In this document: positions 33,885 through 42,527 of the stretch, in pieces | Layout: each line of letters starts with the position of its first letter | Numbering within the stretch: position 1 is the stretch's first letter | From: Dorea_A amylophila | Lineage (GTDB): Bacteria; Bacillota; Clostridia; Lachnospirales; Lachnospiraceae | Assembly: GCF_025567265.1 (NCBI RefSeq) | Contig: NZ_JAOQJW010000021.1 | Coordinates: forward strand, 1 to 64,000 | Length of the DNA: 64,000 bases | Direction: 5' to 3' | Made by a program: the position numbers and the translations under genes | The notes under the pieces: model-generated | What the model saw: only the letters and a program-made list of their open reading frames with translations | The model's database searches: none | Told to the model about the DNA's origin: nothing

Positions 33885-34577
33885 TTACAGCATTCCCTCT
33901 TCACGAAAACTTATATAACAATTATTGCCAATTATAATATGGTCTAACAGCTCAATTCCAATTAATGCACCTGCATCCTGAATCCTTTTTGTTGTCAGCA
34001 TATCTTCCCGGCTTGGAGACGGATCTCCGCTTGGATGATTGTGTAAGATGATAATGGATACTGCATTTTTCTGCAATGCTTCTATAAAAAGCTCTCTTGG
34101 CGTGACCAGGGATGCATTCACAGTCCCTTTGGAAATGGTAGTTTCGCCAAGCAGCTTTGCCTTCGAGTTTAACATTAATAATTTCATATGTTCCTGTTTC
34201 TCATGTCTTAAATCTTCCATATAATATTGCGCAATCGTTTTTGGATCGGTAAAACATACTGTATCCTGATAAGACGCTTTTGCAAGCCTTTTTGCAAGTT
34301 CAGATATACATGATATCTGAATTGCTTTTACGTTGCCAATCCCTTTGATCTGCTTCAGACGTTCAGCGTTAAACTGATGAATTCCGAGAATGCCGATTCC
34401 GCCGGCATGATAAAGAATTCTTCCTGCAAGTTCCAATGCATTTTCACCGCGGGTACCGGTTCGTAACAGCACTGCCAGCAATTCAACGTCACTTAAATGT
34501 TCGGCTCCGAGACGGGAACACTTTTCATATGGTCGCTCGTCTCTCGGCATTTCTCTTATGGTATTTGATTGATTCAT
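33885..34577 (-). CDS. radC: RadC/JAMM-domain protein
   Basis: A 230-residue RadC. The N-terminal helix-hairpin-helix part (KQIKGIGNVKAIQI) precedes a JAB/MPN metalloprotease-like domain with HNHPSGDPSPSREDM. The role is unsettled despite the old DNA-repair name. ATG 34577 has a weak ribosome site; ATG 34550 (MPRDERPYEK) is an alternative. It is 34 bp upstream of mreB, a common arrangement in Firmicutes. Confidence 0.95.
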   Translation of the reverse strand: MNQSNTIREMPRDERPYEKCSRLGAEHLSDVELLAVLLRTGTRGENALELAGRILYHAGGIGILGIHQFNAERLKQIKGIGNVKAIQISCISELAKRLAKASYQDTVCFTDPKTIAQYYMEDLRHEKQEHMKLLMLNSKAKLLGETTISKGTVNASLVTPRELFIEALQKNAVSIIILHNHPSGDPSPSREDMLTTKRIQDAGALIGIELLDHIIIGNNCYISFREEGML

Positions 34578-34637
34578 ATTATTCTTTAGATTCGCACGAC
34601 ATTTTTACAGACTCAGTCAAAAGACAGATTCTGTAAA

Positions 34638-34898
34638 TTATAAGAAACGATATATGATAATGGAAAGAATCACGCCAATGATACTTGCCATGGTTATCTT
34701 TATCGATAGACCAAATGTTATGACCATTACTCCGAGATTCAGAACGATCGGATCGTCTATCCCGAAAGATTGTCCATAGCCCAGCCAGGATAAAGCTGGC
34801 ACCCCTTTTGCCAGTTCACCAATAAAGCCACCAAGAACTACTCCTGCCAGCAGAAGCAGAAATAAAGCCCAGGCGTTTTTACTTCCTGCACCTTTCAT
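34638..34898 (-). CDS. DUF4321 small membrane protein
   Basis: An 86-residue protein with two to three membrane segments (about 9-29, 49-82). ALFLLLLAGVVLGGFIGE and the pattern DDPIVLNLGVMVITFGLS fit DUF4321. AGGAGGAG precedes the ATG, and the promoter listed next lies upstream. It is often found by radC-mreB in Clostridia. No function is known. Confidence 0.85.
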   Translation of the reverse strand: MKGAGSKNAWALFLLLLAGVVLGGFIGELAKGVPALSWLGYGQSFGIDDPIVLNLGVMVITFGLSIKITMASIIGVILSIIIYRFL

Positions 34899-34939
34899 AT
34901 GTACTCCTCCTCGTTTTTCCTATCTAAAAAACTCAATAC

Positions 34940-34968
34940 ATTTTATCACATTTCAGAAAAAGTGTATA
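34940..34968 (-). promoter_or_regulatory. Candidate promoter of DUF4321-radC-mre-min run
   Basis: On the minus strand TATACA (34963-34968) and TAAAAT (34940-34945) have a 17-bp spacer. The 60 bp between the DUF4321 and radC genes hold no clear terminator, so the long shape/division run may start here. Confidence 0.5.
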
Positions 34969-35040
34969 GGTTTATGATATTAAAAAATTCTTAAACTTCT
35001 TTTCATTTTTTTACATAAAATGATCAGATTAGATAAAAAA

Positions 35041-36672
35041 TTAAGATTCGATCTTGAACGGATGATAAACGGAAGCAATCATTTCGGCTGCTTTGATTCC
35101 GTCCATAGCCGCAGAGGTAATCCCGCCTGCATAGCCTGCGCCTTCGCCGCAAGGATAGATCCCGCGGATTTCGCTCTGAAGGGATTGGTCTCTTATAAGT
35201 CGTACAGGCGAAGAAGTCCGGCTTTCTACTCCCGAGATGACGGCATCGCACCGCGCATATCCGGGAAGCTTGTGGTCAAAGATCTGAATTCCTTCTGTCA
35301 GCGACTCTGCAATGAATTCCGGAAAAATATTTCTGACGTTTGCAAGCTGATACATACCTTTTATATGCGGAGTGACTCTACCCAGCTGCACGGAAGGTCT
35401 GTTTTCACAGAAATCCCCAAATAACTGTACCGGAACTTTGCCGTTTCCCTCGAGATATGCCGCTTCTTCAAGCTTTCTCTGGAATTCGACACCAGCGAGC
35501 GGATGATCACTTTCAAAATCATCGGGTGAAACAGTAACGATCACTGCAGTATTGGCATTCTGGCTATCCCGGCGGCTGTAACTCATTCCGTTAACGGCAA
35601 GCCGGTGTTCTTCGGAAGAAGCATTTACGACATATCCGCCCGGACACATACAGAAGGTATATACGCCTCTTCCATTATCGAGGTTAGCGGTCAGTTTATA
35701 CGGTGCTGCCGGAAGAAAGGAAGGATAATTCTTACCGTATTGATCCTGATTGATCATTTCCTGAGGATGTTCGATTCGTACACCAACAGCAAATGCCTTC
35801 GGCTGCATTGGAAGGCCGTGCTGATATAACATGGAAAAAGTATCCCGTGCACTGTGACCAATGGCAAAAACTGCAAGATCTGTATCGAGCAGATATGTTT
35901 CCTTCTTTTGCGAATCGTAGATTTTAAGTTTGCGGAGAATCTTTTGACCGTTGTCGGAATGTGTCTGAATATCAGTGACTTGTGAGTGAAACCGTACTTC
36001 TCCACCATGAGCACAGATATATTTCCGCATTTCTTTTACAACTGCAGAGAGCACATCGGTACCGATATGAGGTTTGCTCTCGTAGGTGATGGATTCCGGA
36101 GCACCGTGTTCGGCAAAGATACGTAGTACTTCATGGTTGCGTCCGAATTTATCTTTTACCAGAGTGTTCAGTTTTCCGTCAGAAAATGTTCCGGCGCCAC
36201 CCTCACCGAACTGAACATTTGATGAAAGATTCAGCCGCCCGTTTTCCCAGAATGCTTCCACATCTTTTGTACGCTGATCTACATCAGCTCCGCGTTCCAG
36301 AAGAATTGGCTGATATCCGTGCGTAGCGAGCATATAACCACAGAACAGTCCGGCAGGACCTGTTCCGATAATGACCGGCCGGTGTGTTAGTTCCTTTGTC
36401 CCTTTTACTTCGAAATGGTAGCTGTCCGGCTTAACCTGGAACTGTATCTGATTATTTTTGACCGTTTTCTTAACTTTTGCTTCATCTCTTACCTGGACAT
36501 CTACAGAATAGACATAGTAAAGAACAGGCTTTTTTCTGGCATCGATCGACTGTTTGCGGATTTGAAAGCCCTGAAGTTCCTCTTTTTTTATGCAAAGTGT
36601 TTTTAAAATCTTGCGTTCAAAATCGTCTGATGTATGTTCAATATTCAGTTTCATCTGGTTGATCCGAATCAT
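35041..36672 (-). CDS. NAD(P)/FAD-dependent dehydrogenase-like protein
   Basis: A 543-residue flavoprotein of a widespread unnamed family. An N-terminal domain of about 95 residues precedes the Rossmann FAD motif GTGPAGLFCGYMLA (about 103-116). The GGAGTFSDGKLNT block and the C-terminal GEGAGYAGGITSAAMDGI (FAD closing motif) are diagnostic. AAAGGAG precedes ATG 36672. It is followed upstream, 24 bp away, by a second flavoprotein gene. The reaction is unknown. Confidence 0.88.
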   Translation of the reverse strand: MIRINQMKLNIEHTSDDFERKILKTLCIKKEELQGFQIRKQSIDARKKPVLYYVYSVDVQVRDEAKVKKTVKNNQIQFQVKPDSYHFEVKGTKELTHRPVIIGTGPAGLFCGYMLATHGYQPILLERGADVDQRTKDVEAFWENGRLNLSSNVQFGEGGAGTFSDGKLNTLVKDKFGRNHEVLRIFAEHGAPESITYESKPHIGTDVLSAVVKEMRKYICAHGGEVRFHSQVTDIQTHSDNGQKILRKLKIYDSQKKETYLLDTDLAVFAIGHSARDTFSMLYQHGLPMQPKAFAVGVRIEHPQEMINQDQYGKNYPSFLPAAPYKLTANLDNGRGVYTFCMCPGGYVVNASSEEHRLAVNGMSYSRRDSQNANTAVIVTVSPDDFESDHPLAGVEFQRKLEEAAYLEGNGKVPVQLFGDFCENRPSVQLGRVTPHIKGMYQLANVRNIFPEFIAESLTEGIQIFDHKLPGYARCDAVISGVESRTSSPVRLIRDQSLQSEIRGIYPCGEGAGYAGGITSAAMDGIKAAEMIASVYHPFKIES

Positions 36673-36696
36673 ATGTTTTTACTCCTTTACAGTTTG

Positions 36697-37938
36697 TCAT
36701 CTATCTGATGATATATCGTTTGCAGCAGCAGTTCCGGCAAGATAACCGGTCGCCCAGGCCCATTGCAGATTGTACCCTCCGCAGATGCCGTCCACATCCA
36801 GCAATTCCCCGGCAAGATAAAGGTGCCGGACATAACGGGATTCCATAGTGTCGGGAGTGATTTCTTCTGTTGAGATTCCTCCGGCACAGACTTGTGCATT
36901 ATCAAAACCATTAGTGGTATCAATTGTTACTACGTTATTCTTAACTACCTGAACAAGACTTTTTATCTGTGTATCCGACAGATCACCTGTCAGTGTATGC
37001 ATCCGGATGCGTGCCTGTTCTAAAAATCTTGGGATCAGCTTCTGGTGAAAGATTCCAAGAAGATAATCTGCGCAGGTCATCTGCTCTCTTCCATTTCTAC
37101 GTTTCAGCAAGAACTCAAAAAATGCCTCTTCCGTAAAAGCGGGCAGGAAATCAATGCTCACTTTTGCATCCTGTTTTAAATACAGAGATTTGGCAATATA
37201 GCGGCTGATCTGGAAAACCGGTATTCCGGAAATGCCGTAAGCCGTAAGCTGTAATTCCCCGTGATCGGAAGCTGCCGGTTGTCCATGGCATACTGCAGTT
37301 ACGACAGCATCCGTACGGACCCCTGCGGCTTTGGCAAACGGATGATTCTTTACTTTTAATTGAACCAGAGCAGGTACGACCGGAACCATCGTATGTCCGA
37401 GCTCCTTTGCAAGTGCATAACCACTTCCGTCGGATCCGAGCCTGGAATTCGCTTTTCCGCCGCAGGCAAGGATTACGGCATCTGCCTTTTGCTTCTGATG
37501 ATCCGTCTGTACTGTAAAACCATGAGATGTCGGAACAATACCCGTTACCGTTACGTCAGTGGTGATTTTCACATGCAGACGATCCAGTTCTGATTTCAAC
37601 AAATCAAGAACGGTGGAAGCCTGGTCGGAATAAGGATAGACGTAATTTCCTCTTGCCTTTGTCAGAAGCCCAAGAGATGTGAAAAACGCAATGGTGTCTT
37701 CATAGCCGAATTTCTGTAATACTTCTTCTACAACGGAAAGATTGTCGCTGTGGAAATAAGAGGCGTTCATATCTTTGTTTGTCAGGTTGCATCTCCCGTT
37801 TCCGGTTGCAAGGATTTTTTTGCCTGCGCTGTCTTTCTTTTCGTATATCAGGATCTGTGCCTGCGGGTTCGTCCTTGCGGCTGCAATTGCCGCCACAAGA
37901 CCGGAAGCACCGCCGCCAATGATTGCTATTTTCTTCAT
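36697..37938 (-). CDS. BaiN/HI0933-family flavoprotein
   Basis: A 413-residue NAD(P)/FAD-dependent oxidoreductase. IIGGGASGLVAAIAAA is the FAD loop; KKILATGNGRCNLTN is the family signature; GGISTEEI and GICGGYNLQWAWATGYLAG close the domain. BaiN, implicated in bile-acid 7-dehydroxylation in a gut Clostridium, belongs here, but most members have unknown substrates and there is no bai gene nearby. It lies between another flavoprotein and a PLP enzyme, all on one strand. Confidence 0.88.
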   Translation of the reverse strand: MKKIAIIGGGASGLVAAIAAARTNPQAQILIYEKKDSAGKKILATGNGRCNLTNKDMNASYFHSDNLSVVEEVLQKFGYEDTIAFFTSLGLLTKARGNYVYPYSDQASTVLDLLKSELDRLHVKITTDVTVTGIVPTSHGFTVQTDHQKQKADAVILACGGKANSRLGSDGSGYALAKELGHTMVPVVPALVQLKVKNHPFAKAAGVRTDAVVTAVCHGQPAASDHGELQLTAYGISGIPVFQISRYIAKSLYLKQDAKVSIDFLPAFTEEAFFEFLLKRRNGREQMTCADYLLGIFHQKLIPRFLEQARIRMHTLTGDLSDTQIKSLVQVVKNNVVTIDTTNGFDNAQVCAGGISTEEITPDTMESRYVRHLYLAGELLDVDGICGGYNLQWAWATGYLAGTAAANDISSDR

Positions 37939-37980
37939 ATCTATTCTTCCAAATATTGCAATGATTATATATATTGAGGG

Positions 37981-39264
37981 TTACAAAGTTACAATTCCGG
38001 CACGTACCAGATACTCTAATGACATCAGTATTCCAAGCTTGGCATGCGGCCAGGTGAGACCTCCCTGAAAATATACGGCATACGGCGGTTTGATCGGTCC
38101 GTCTGCGCTCAATTCGATGGATGATCCCTGAACGAAAGCACCTGCTGCCATGATAACGTCAGAATCATATCCCGGCATCGGCCATGGTTCCGGAGTTACA
38201 TAGGAATCGACCGGTGCTGCTGCCTGAATTCCTTTGCAGAACTCAATGACGCCTTCCGGAATTCCAAATTCTACAGCCTGAATGATATCGTGTCTGCTTT
38301 CTGTGCTGTTTGGAATAACAGGGAACCCCAGTTTTTCATAAATATTAGCTGCAAAGATCGCACCTTTTAGTGCAGCTGCTGCCACTGTCGGGGCAAGGAA
38401 TAATCCCTGGTAAAAATCTTTCATGATACCAAGAGATGCACCAACCTCTCTTCCGAGGCCCGGGGAAGTCAGTCGGTATCCGCATGCATCGATCAGATCT
38501 TCGCGACCCGCGATATACCCGCCGATCGGGGCAAGTCCCCCGCCGGGGTTCTTGATCAGTGAGCCGACTGTCATATCTGCACCGACATCACTTGGTTCGA
38601 TCGTTTCGACAAACTCACCGTAACAGTTGTCCACCATACAGATCAGATCCGGTTTGAGCCGTTTGACAAATGCGATCAGCTCGCCGATCTGCTCAACCGA
38701 AAAGCTCGGTCGTGTCTGATAGCCTTTGGAACGCTGGATTGCAACCATCTTTGTTTTCTCGTTGATTGCTTTTTCGATATTTTCGTAATCAAAGGTTCCG
38801 TCTTCCAGAAGATCTACCTGAGAGTAAGTAATGCCATATTCTGCAAGAGATCCATTTGACGGGCGGATACCGATGACTTCTTCCAACGTATCATATGGTT
38901 TTCCGGCAGGTGCCAGAAGCTCATCACCCGGTCTTAGGTTTGCTGCAAGAGCCAGTGCCAGTGCATGTGTTCCGCAAGTGATCTGCGGACGTACCAGAGC
39001 GCTTTCGGTATGGAAAATAGACGCATATACTTTTTCGAGGGTATCTCTTCCCTGGTCATCATAACCATAACCGCTGGCATAGTTAAAACATCCTGCGCTG
39101 ACGCGGTTATCCTGCATTGCTTTTACTACTTTTAACTGATTGTATTCGGCAATCTCATCAATTTTTTCAAAACGTTTTTTCAGGTCTTTTTCTATTGTAT
39201 TTCCGAACGAAAGGACTGTTTCACGGATGCCCATTTCGCTATAAATTGTGTTGATCGGTGTCAT
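37981..39264 (-). CDS. Methionine gamma-lyase-like PLP protein (YnbB type)
   Basis: A 427-residue fold-type I PLP protein of the family labelled methionine gamma-lyase or aluminium-resistance protein. IQRSKGYQTRPSF contains a candidate Lys, CGTHALALALAANLRPGDE and VDNCYGEFVE (Asp pairing the pyridine) are visible, and SLIKNPGGGLAPIGGYIAG carries the probable Schiff-base Lys. AAGGAAGG precedes the ATG. In many Firmicutes it sits near miaA-hfq or glnR. Its substrate is not known here. Confidence 0.88.
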   Translation of the reverse strand: MTPINTIYSEMGIRETVLSFGNTIEKDLKKRFEKIDEIAEYNQLKVVKAMQDNRVSAGCFNYASGYGYDDQGRDTLEKVYASIFHTESALVRPQITCGTHALALALAANLRPGDELLAPAGKPYDTLEEVIGIRPSNGSLAEYGITYSQVDLLEDGTFDYENIEKAINEKTKMVAIQRSKGYQTRPSFSVEQIGELIAFVKRLKPDLICMVDNCYGEFVETIEPSDVGADMTVGSLIKNPGGGLAPIGGYIAGREDLIDACGYRLTSPGLGREVGASLGIMKDFYQGLFLAPTVAAAALKGAIFAANIYEKLGFPVIPNSTESRHDIIQAVEFGIPEGVIEFCKGIQAAAPVDSYVTPEPWPMPGYDSDVIMAAGAFVQGSSIELSADGPIKPPYAVYFQGGLTWPHAKLGILMSLEYLVRAGIVTL

Positions 39265-39326
39265 AATCTATATTTATCCTTCTTTCTGATTTTTTATTTT
39301 GATTTGTCGTAAATATTTTGAGAAAA

Positions 39327-39623
39327 TCACCGGACTTCCAGCAGCTTGAAACGCAGGGATTCACACATAGCATCAAATGTTGGATTAATGGATGGAATCT
39401 GTTTCAGAACCGTTTCTGCTTCACGGTACCTTCCCATGTCATATAAAAGAGAAGCTTTATTAAGATCAAACATTGCCTGCTCGCCTTCGTACCGGATCAT
39501 GGATTCCAGGCCGAGCAGTTCGCGGTAAGCAAAAGCAGTGTCCTGATTACGTGAATATATTTCCATCAGTTCATTCATTTTTTTCAAAAATTTGGATTTT
39601 CCTCTTAACTTTTTCTTCAGCAT
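39327..39623 (-). CDS. Small TPR-like protein in the hfq position
   Basis: A 98-residue basic, helical protein. The central part (about 40-80: NKASLLYDMGRYREAETVLKQ) looks like one tetratricopeptide unit. TGGAGGGA precedes ATG 39623, which overlaps the miaA stop by 7 bp, so it is translated with miaA. In many Firmicutes hfq follows miaA at this place; this protein has no Sm fold signature. The function is unknown; a short protein-protein adaptor is the best guess. Confidence 0.75.
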   Translation of the reverse strand: MLKKKLRGKSKFLKKMNELMEIYSRNQDTAFAYRELLGLESMIRYEGEQAMFDLNKASLLYDMGRYREAETVLKQIPSINPTFDAMCESLRFKLLEVR

Positions 39624-40561
39624 ATTCTTCCCTCCAGATGCGAGAGCATTGCCTTTAGGATCCTGTCTTCATCATAATCATACACTTCTTTCTGAATCCA
39701 CGTCACCTGACGTTCGCGCCGGAACCAGGTGAGCTGCCGTTTGGCAAAATGCCGGGTGTCACGTTTGATGGTATAGACAGCTGTGTCCAGATCACATTCC
39801 CCGTCAAGATATGCCAGGATTTCTTTATAACCGAGTCCCTGCATGGAAACCATCTCTTTCGTACAGCCAAGTTCTTTCAAATGTTTTACTTCGTCAACGA
39901 GTCCCTCTTCTATCATCTGGTCTACACGTCTGTCAATTCTTGCATACAGCTGCTCTCTTGGCGCATTCAGAACAAAATAGACGAATTCATACGGGGATTC
40001 TTTCCGACGTTCCTCTTCGTTGTGTTCTGACATTTTCTGCCCGGTCTGACGGTAATATTCCAGCGCACGGATCACTCGTTTCACATTATTGGCGTGAATA
40101 TCTTCTGCGGATTTCGGATCAACTTTCCGCAGCATATTATGCAGGTATGCTGCCCCCTTTTCCTTTGCAAGATTTTCCAGCTCTGCCCGGTAAGTGTCAT
40201 CCTGGGCGGTACCGGTGAAATCAATATCGTACAGTAATGCCTGGATATAGAATCCTGTTCCGCCGACAACGATTGGAATATGTCCGTTGGCATAAATCTG
40301 CTCCATTGCATTTTTAGCCATCTGTTGAAATCGGACGACATGGAATTCATCCCATGGTTTCAAATCATCTATCAGATAATGAGGAACACCCTGCATCTCT
40401 TCCGGGCGTATTTTGGCAGAACCAATATCCATGTACTCGTATACTTGCATGGAATCGGCAGAAATAATCTCCCCGCCAATCGCTTTTGCTAGTCCGATCG
40501 AAGCTTTTGTCTTCCCGACGGCCGTAGGCCCTGTTAGTACTACTAGTGGTTTCTTCTTCAT
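39617..40561 (-). CDS. miaA: tRNA dimethylallyltransferase MiaA
   Basis: A 314-residue enzyme adding an isopentenyl group to A37 of UNN-reading tRNAs. P-loop GPTAVGKTKAS, SADSMQVY, and GGTGFYIQALL are family blocks. AGAGGAT lies upstream. It is one base after mutL. MiaB, which thiomethylates the product, is encoded at 45.7-47.2 kb in the same direction. Confidence 0.98.
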   Translation of the reverse strand: MKKKPLVVLTGPTAVGKTKASIGLAKAIGGEIISADSMQVYEYMDIGSAKIRPEEMQGVPHYLIDDLKPWDEFHVVRFQQMAKNAMEQIYANGHIPIVVGGTGFYIQALLYDIDFTGTAQDDTYRAELENLAKEKGAAYLHNMLRKVDPKSAEDIHANNVKRVIRALEYYRQTGQKMSEHNEEERRKESPYEFVYFVLNAPREQLYARIDRRVDQMIEEGLVDEVKHLKELGCTKEMVSMQGLGYKEILAYLDGECDLDTAVYTIKRDTRHFAKRQLTWFRRERQVTWIQKEVYDYDEDRILKAMLSHLEGRIC

Positions 40562-40562
40562 T

Positions 40563-42524
40563 TTATACGATCCTCTTGAATTTCTTTTCTAATTCTCTCT
40601 TTGTCATTGCGATAATGGTTGGTCTTCCATGCGGGCAATGATAGGGGTTGTCCAATGATAACAGTTCACCGATCAACGCATCAACTTCCTGCACGGATAA
40701 TTTCATATTTCCTTTTACGGCAGCCTTGCATGACATCGAAGCAATCTTTTCATCAATGAGATCTGGAGACTGATTGCGGGCAATCTCATCCGAAAGGCTG
40801 TCAAGCATTTGGATCAGCAGTTCTTTTTTCGCAATACTGAACAGATTATCCGGAACAGCACGAACTGCATAAGAGTCCTGTCCGAACTCTTCAATCTCGA
40901 ACCCTATCCTTGTAAACCGGTCCATATAAGTGTTCAGCAATTCTGCTTCCCGCATACTTAAATTCAATACAATCGGCGGACTGATCATCTGCGAGGTGAA
41001 TTCCCTGGTTTGCATAGATTTCAGAGTTTTTTCATACAGAACCCGTTCATGCGCTGCATGCTGATCGATAATATACAGACTGTTATCGTATTCTACCAGC
41101 CAGTAGGTTTCGAATACCTGACCGACTACTTTATATTTCTGCATGGCCTCTCTGGTAAGCAGATGATCTTCGAAAAGTTCCATTTGTTTTGGTGGTTCTG
41201 ACGCAGTTGTCTGTGTTGATATTTGCGGTCTGACGGCAGTATTCTGCATGTAAGGTGTTTTTTCTTCTGCAATAGTTTGTATCGTATTTACCGGTTGTTT
41301 TGTTACAGCCTCTTCTTTTTTCTTCTTTTCTTCATGCTCAGCCAGTACCCGTTCTTTCATTTTGGACATGAAGTATTCCAGATTATGTTCCGGAGCAGAT
41401 CGGACGGCAGGCTTTGGTTCCGGAGCAGATCGGACGACTGTCTTTGGTTCCGGTGTAGACTGGACGGCAGGCTTTGGTTCCGGTGTAGACTGGATGGCAG
41501 GCTTTGGTTCCGGCATCTCTACATGCGGAATCAGTTCTTTTTCGTGAAGTCCCTGATCAACTGCCGAATAGATAGCGTTATAGACTTCCTGTTGATTGTT
41601 AAAGCGTAGTTCCATCTTCGTCGGATGTACATTGACATCTACATGTTCTCCGTCAATCTCTATATGCAGTACCACAAACGGATATTTATGCTGCATGGTA
41701 AAATCCTTATATGCATCCTCGATGGCTCTGGAAATGATACTGTTTCTGGCATACCGGCCATTCACATAATAATTTTCAAAATTCCGGTTTCCTCTGGAGA
41801 TGATTGGTTTTCCTAAAAATCCGGTGATTTTAAGTCCCGGTGTATCATATTCTGCTTGCAGAAGATTTGAAGCAATTTCGCGTCCGTAAATGTGATAGAT
41901 GACATCTTTCAACTTTCCGTTACCGGATGTATGTAATTTGGATTGTCCGTTATTAATAAATTGAAACGAAATGTGTGGATGAGAAAGTGCAAGTCGCGTC
42001 ATCAGGTCTCCGACATGGCTCGCTTCGGTCATCGGTGTTTTCAAAAACTTCCTTCGGGCAGGTGTGTTATAAAACAACTGCCGTATGATAAAGGTTGTTC
42101 CATCCGGTGCACCGGTATCTTCCAGAGTTTCTTCTTTGCCGCCTGCAATACGGTATAACGTGCCAAATGTCTGATCTTTTGTTTTTGTGATCAGTTCTAC
42201 CTGTGCAACTGCCGAGATACTGGAAAGTGCCTCTCCGCGGAATCCCAGTGAACCGATGTGAAGCAGATCATCGACAGAACGGATCTTACTCGTTGAGTGC
42301 CGCAAAAACGCAGAGCGTACATCTTCCCGGTCTATTCCGCAGCCATTGTCTGTAATACGCATGAACGAGATCCCGCCATCCTTAATCTCTACGACAACTG
42401 CTGTAGCACCGGCATCAATGGCATTTTCCACCAGCTCTTTTACAACAGAAGCCGGTCGTTCGATCACTTCTCCTGCTGCAATCTTATCAATTGTAATCGG
42501 GTCTAACACCTGAATTTTACTCAT
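40563..42524 (-). CDS. mutL: DNA mismatch repair protein MutL
   Basis: A 653-residue MutL. GHKL ATPase motifs are AAGEVIERPASVVKELVENAIDAG (N box, listed in parts), DNGCGI and GFRGEALSS. The C-terminal endonuclease motif DQHAAHE (around 485) is present, so this is a nicking-type MutL. The linker, around residues 335-380, contains Pro-rich tandem repeats of ten residues (PEPKPAxxS). AGGTGG precedes the ATG. It is 3 bp after mutS. Confidence 0.98.
   Translation of the reverse strand: MSKIQVLDPITIDKIAAGEVIERPASVVKELVENAIDAGATAVVVEIKDGGISFMRITDNGCGIDREDVRSAFLRHSTSKIRSVDDLLHIGSLGFRGEALSSISAVAQVELITKTKDQTFGTLYRIAGGKEETLEDTGAPDGTTFIIRQLFYNTPARRKFLKTPMTEASHVGDLMTRLALSHPHISFQFINNGQSKLHTSGNGKLKDVIYHIYGREIASNLLQAEYDTPGLKITGFLGKPIISRGNRNFENYYVNGRYARNSIISRAIEDAYKDFTMQHKYPFVVLHIEIDGEHVDVNVHPTKMELRFNNQQEVYNAIYSAVDQGLHEKELIPHVEMPEPKPAIQSTPEPKPAVQSTPEPKTVVRSAPEPKPAVRSAPEHNLEYFMSKMKERVLAEHEEKKKKEEAVTKQPVNTIQTIAEEKTPYMQNTAVRPQISTQTTASEPPKQMELFEDHLLTREAMQKYKVVGQVFETYWLVEYDNSLYIIDQHAAHERVLYEKTLKSMQTREFTSQMISPPIVLNLSMREAELLNTYMDRFTRIGFEIEEFGQDSYAVRAVPDNLFSIAKKELLIQMLDSLSDEIARNQSPDLIDEKIASMSCKAAVKGNMKLSVQEVDALIGELLSLDNPYHCPHGRPTIIAMTKRELEKKFKRIV
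41387..41520. repeat. 30-bp tandem repeat inside mutL
   Basis: Four consecutive 30-bp units (41401-41520) plus a partial unit at 41387-41400 share TTTGGTTCCGG and flanks with a few base changes. They encode ten-residue PEPKPA[IV][QR]S[TA] units in the MutL linker. The length is a multiple of three, so copy-number change would keep the frame. Confidence 0.92.
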
Positions 42525-42527
42525 CGT

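Noticed and set aside
34578..34637. Terminator between DUF4321 and radC
   Set aside because: A weak inverted repeat (ACAGA...TCTGT) lacks GC content and a T-run, so it was not called.
41387..41520. 30-bp repeats as a CRISPR array
   Set aside because: The units are directly adjacent with no unique spacers and encode the MutL linker in frame.
41223..41609. Open frame with Trp/Gly repeats opposite mutL
   Set aside because: It is the antisense shadow of the mutL linker repeat, with no ribosome site and dense repetition.
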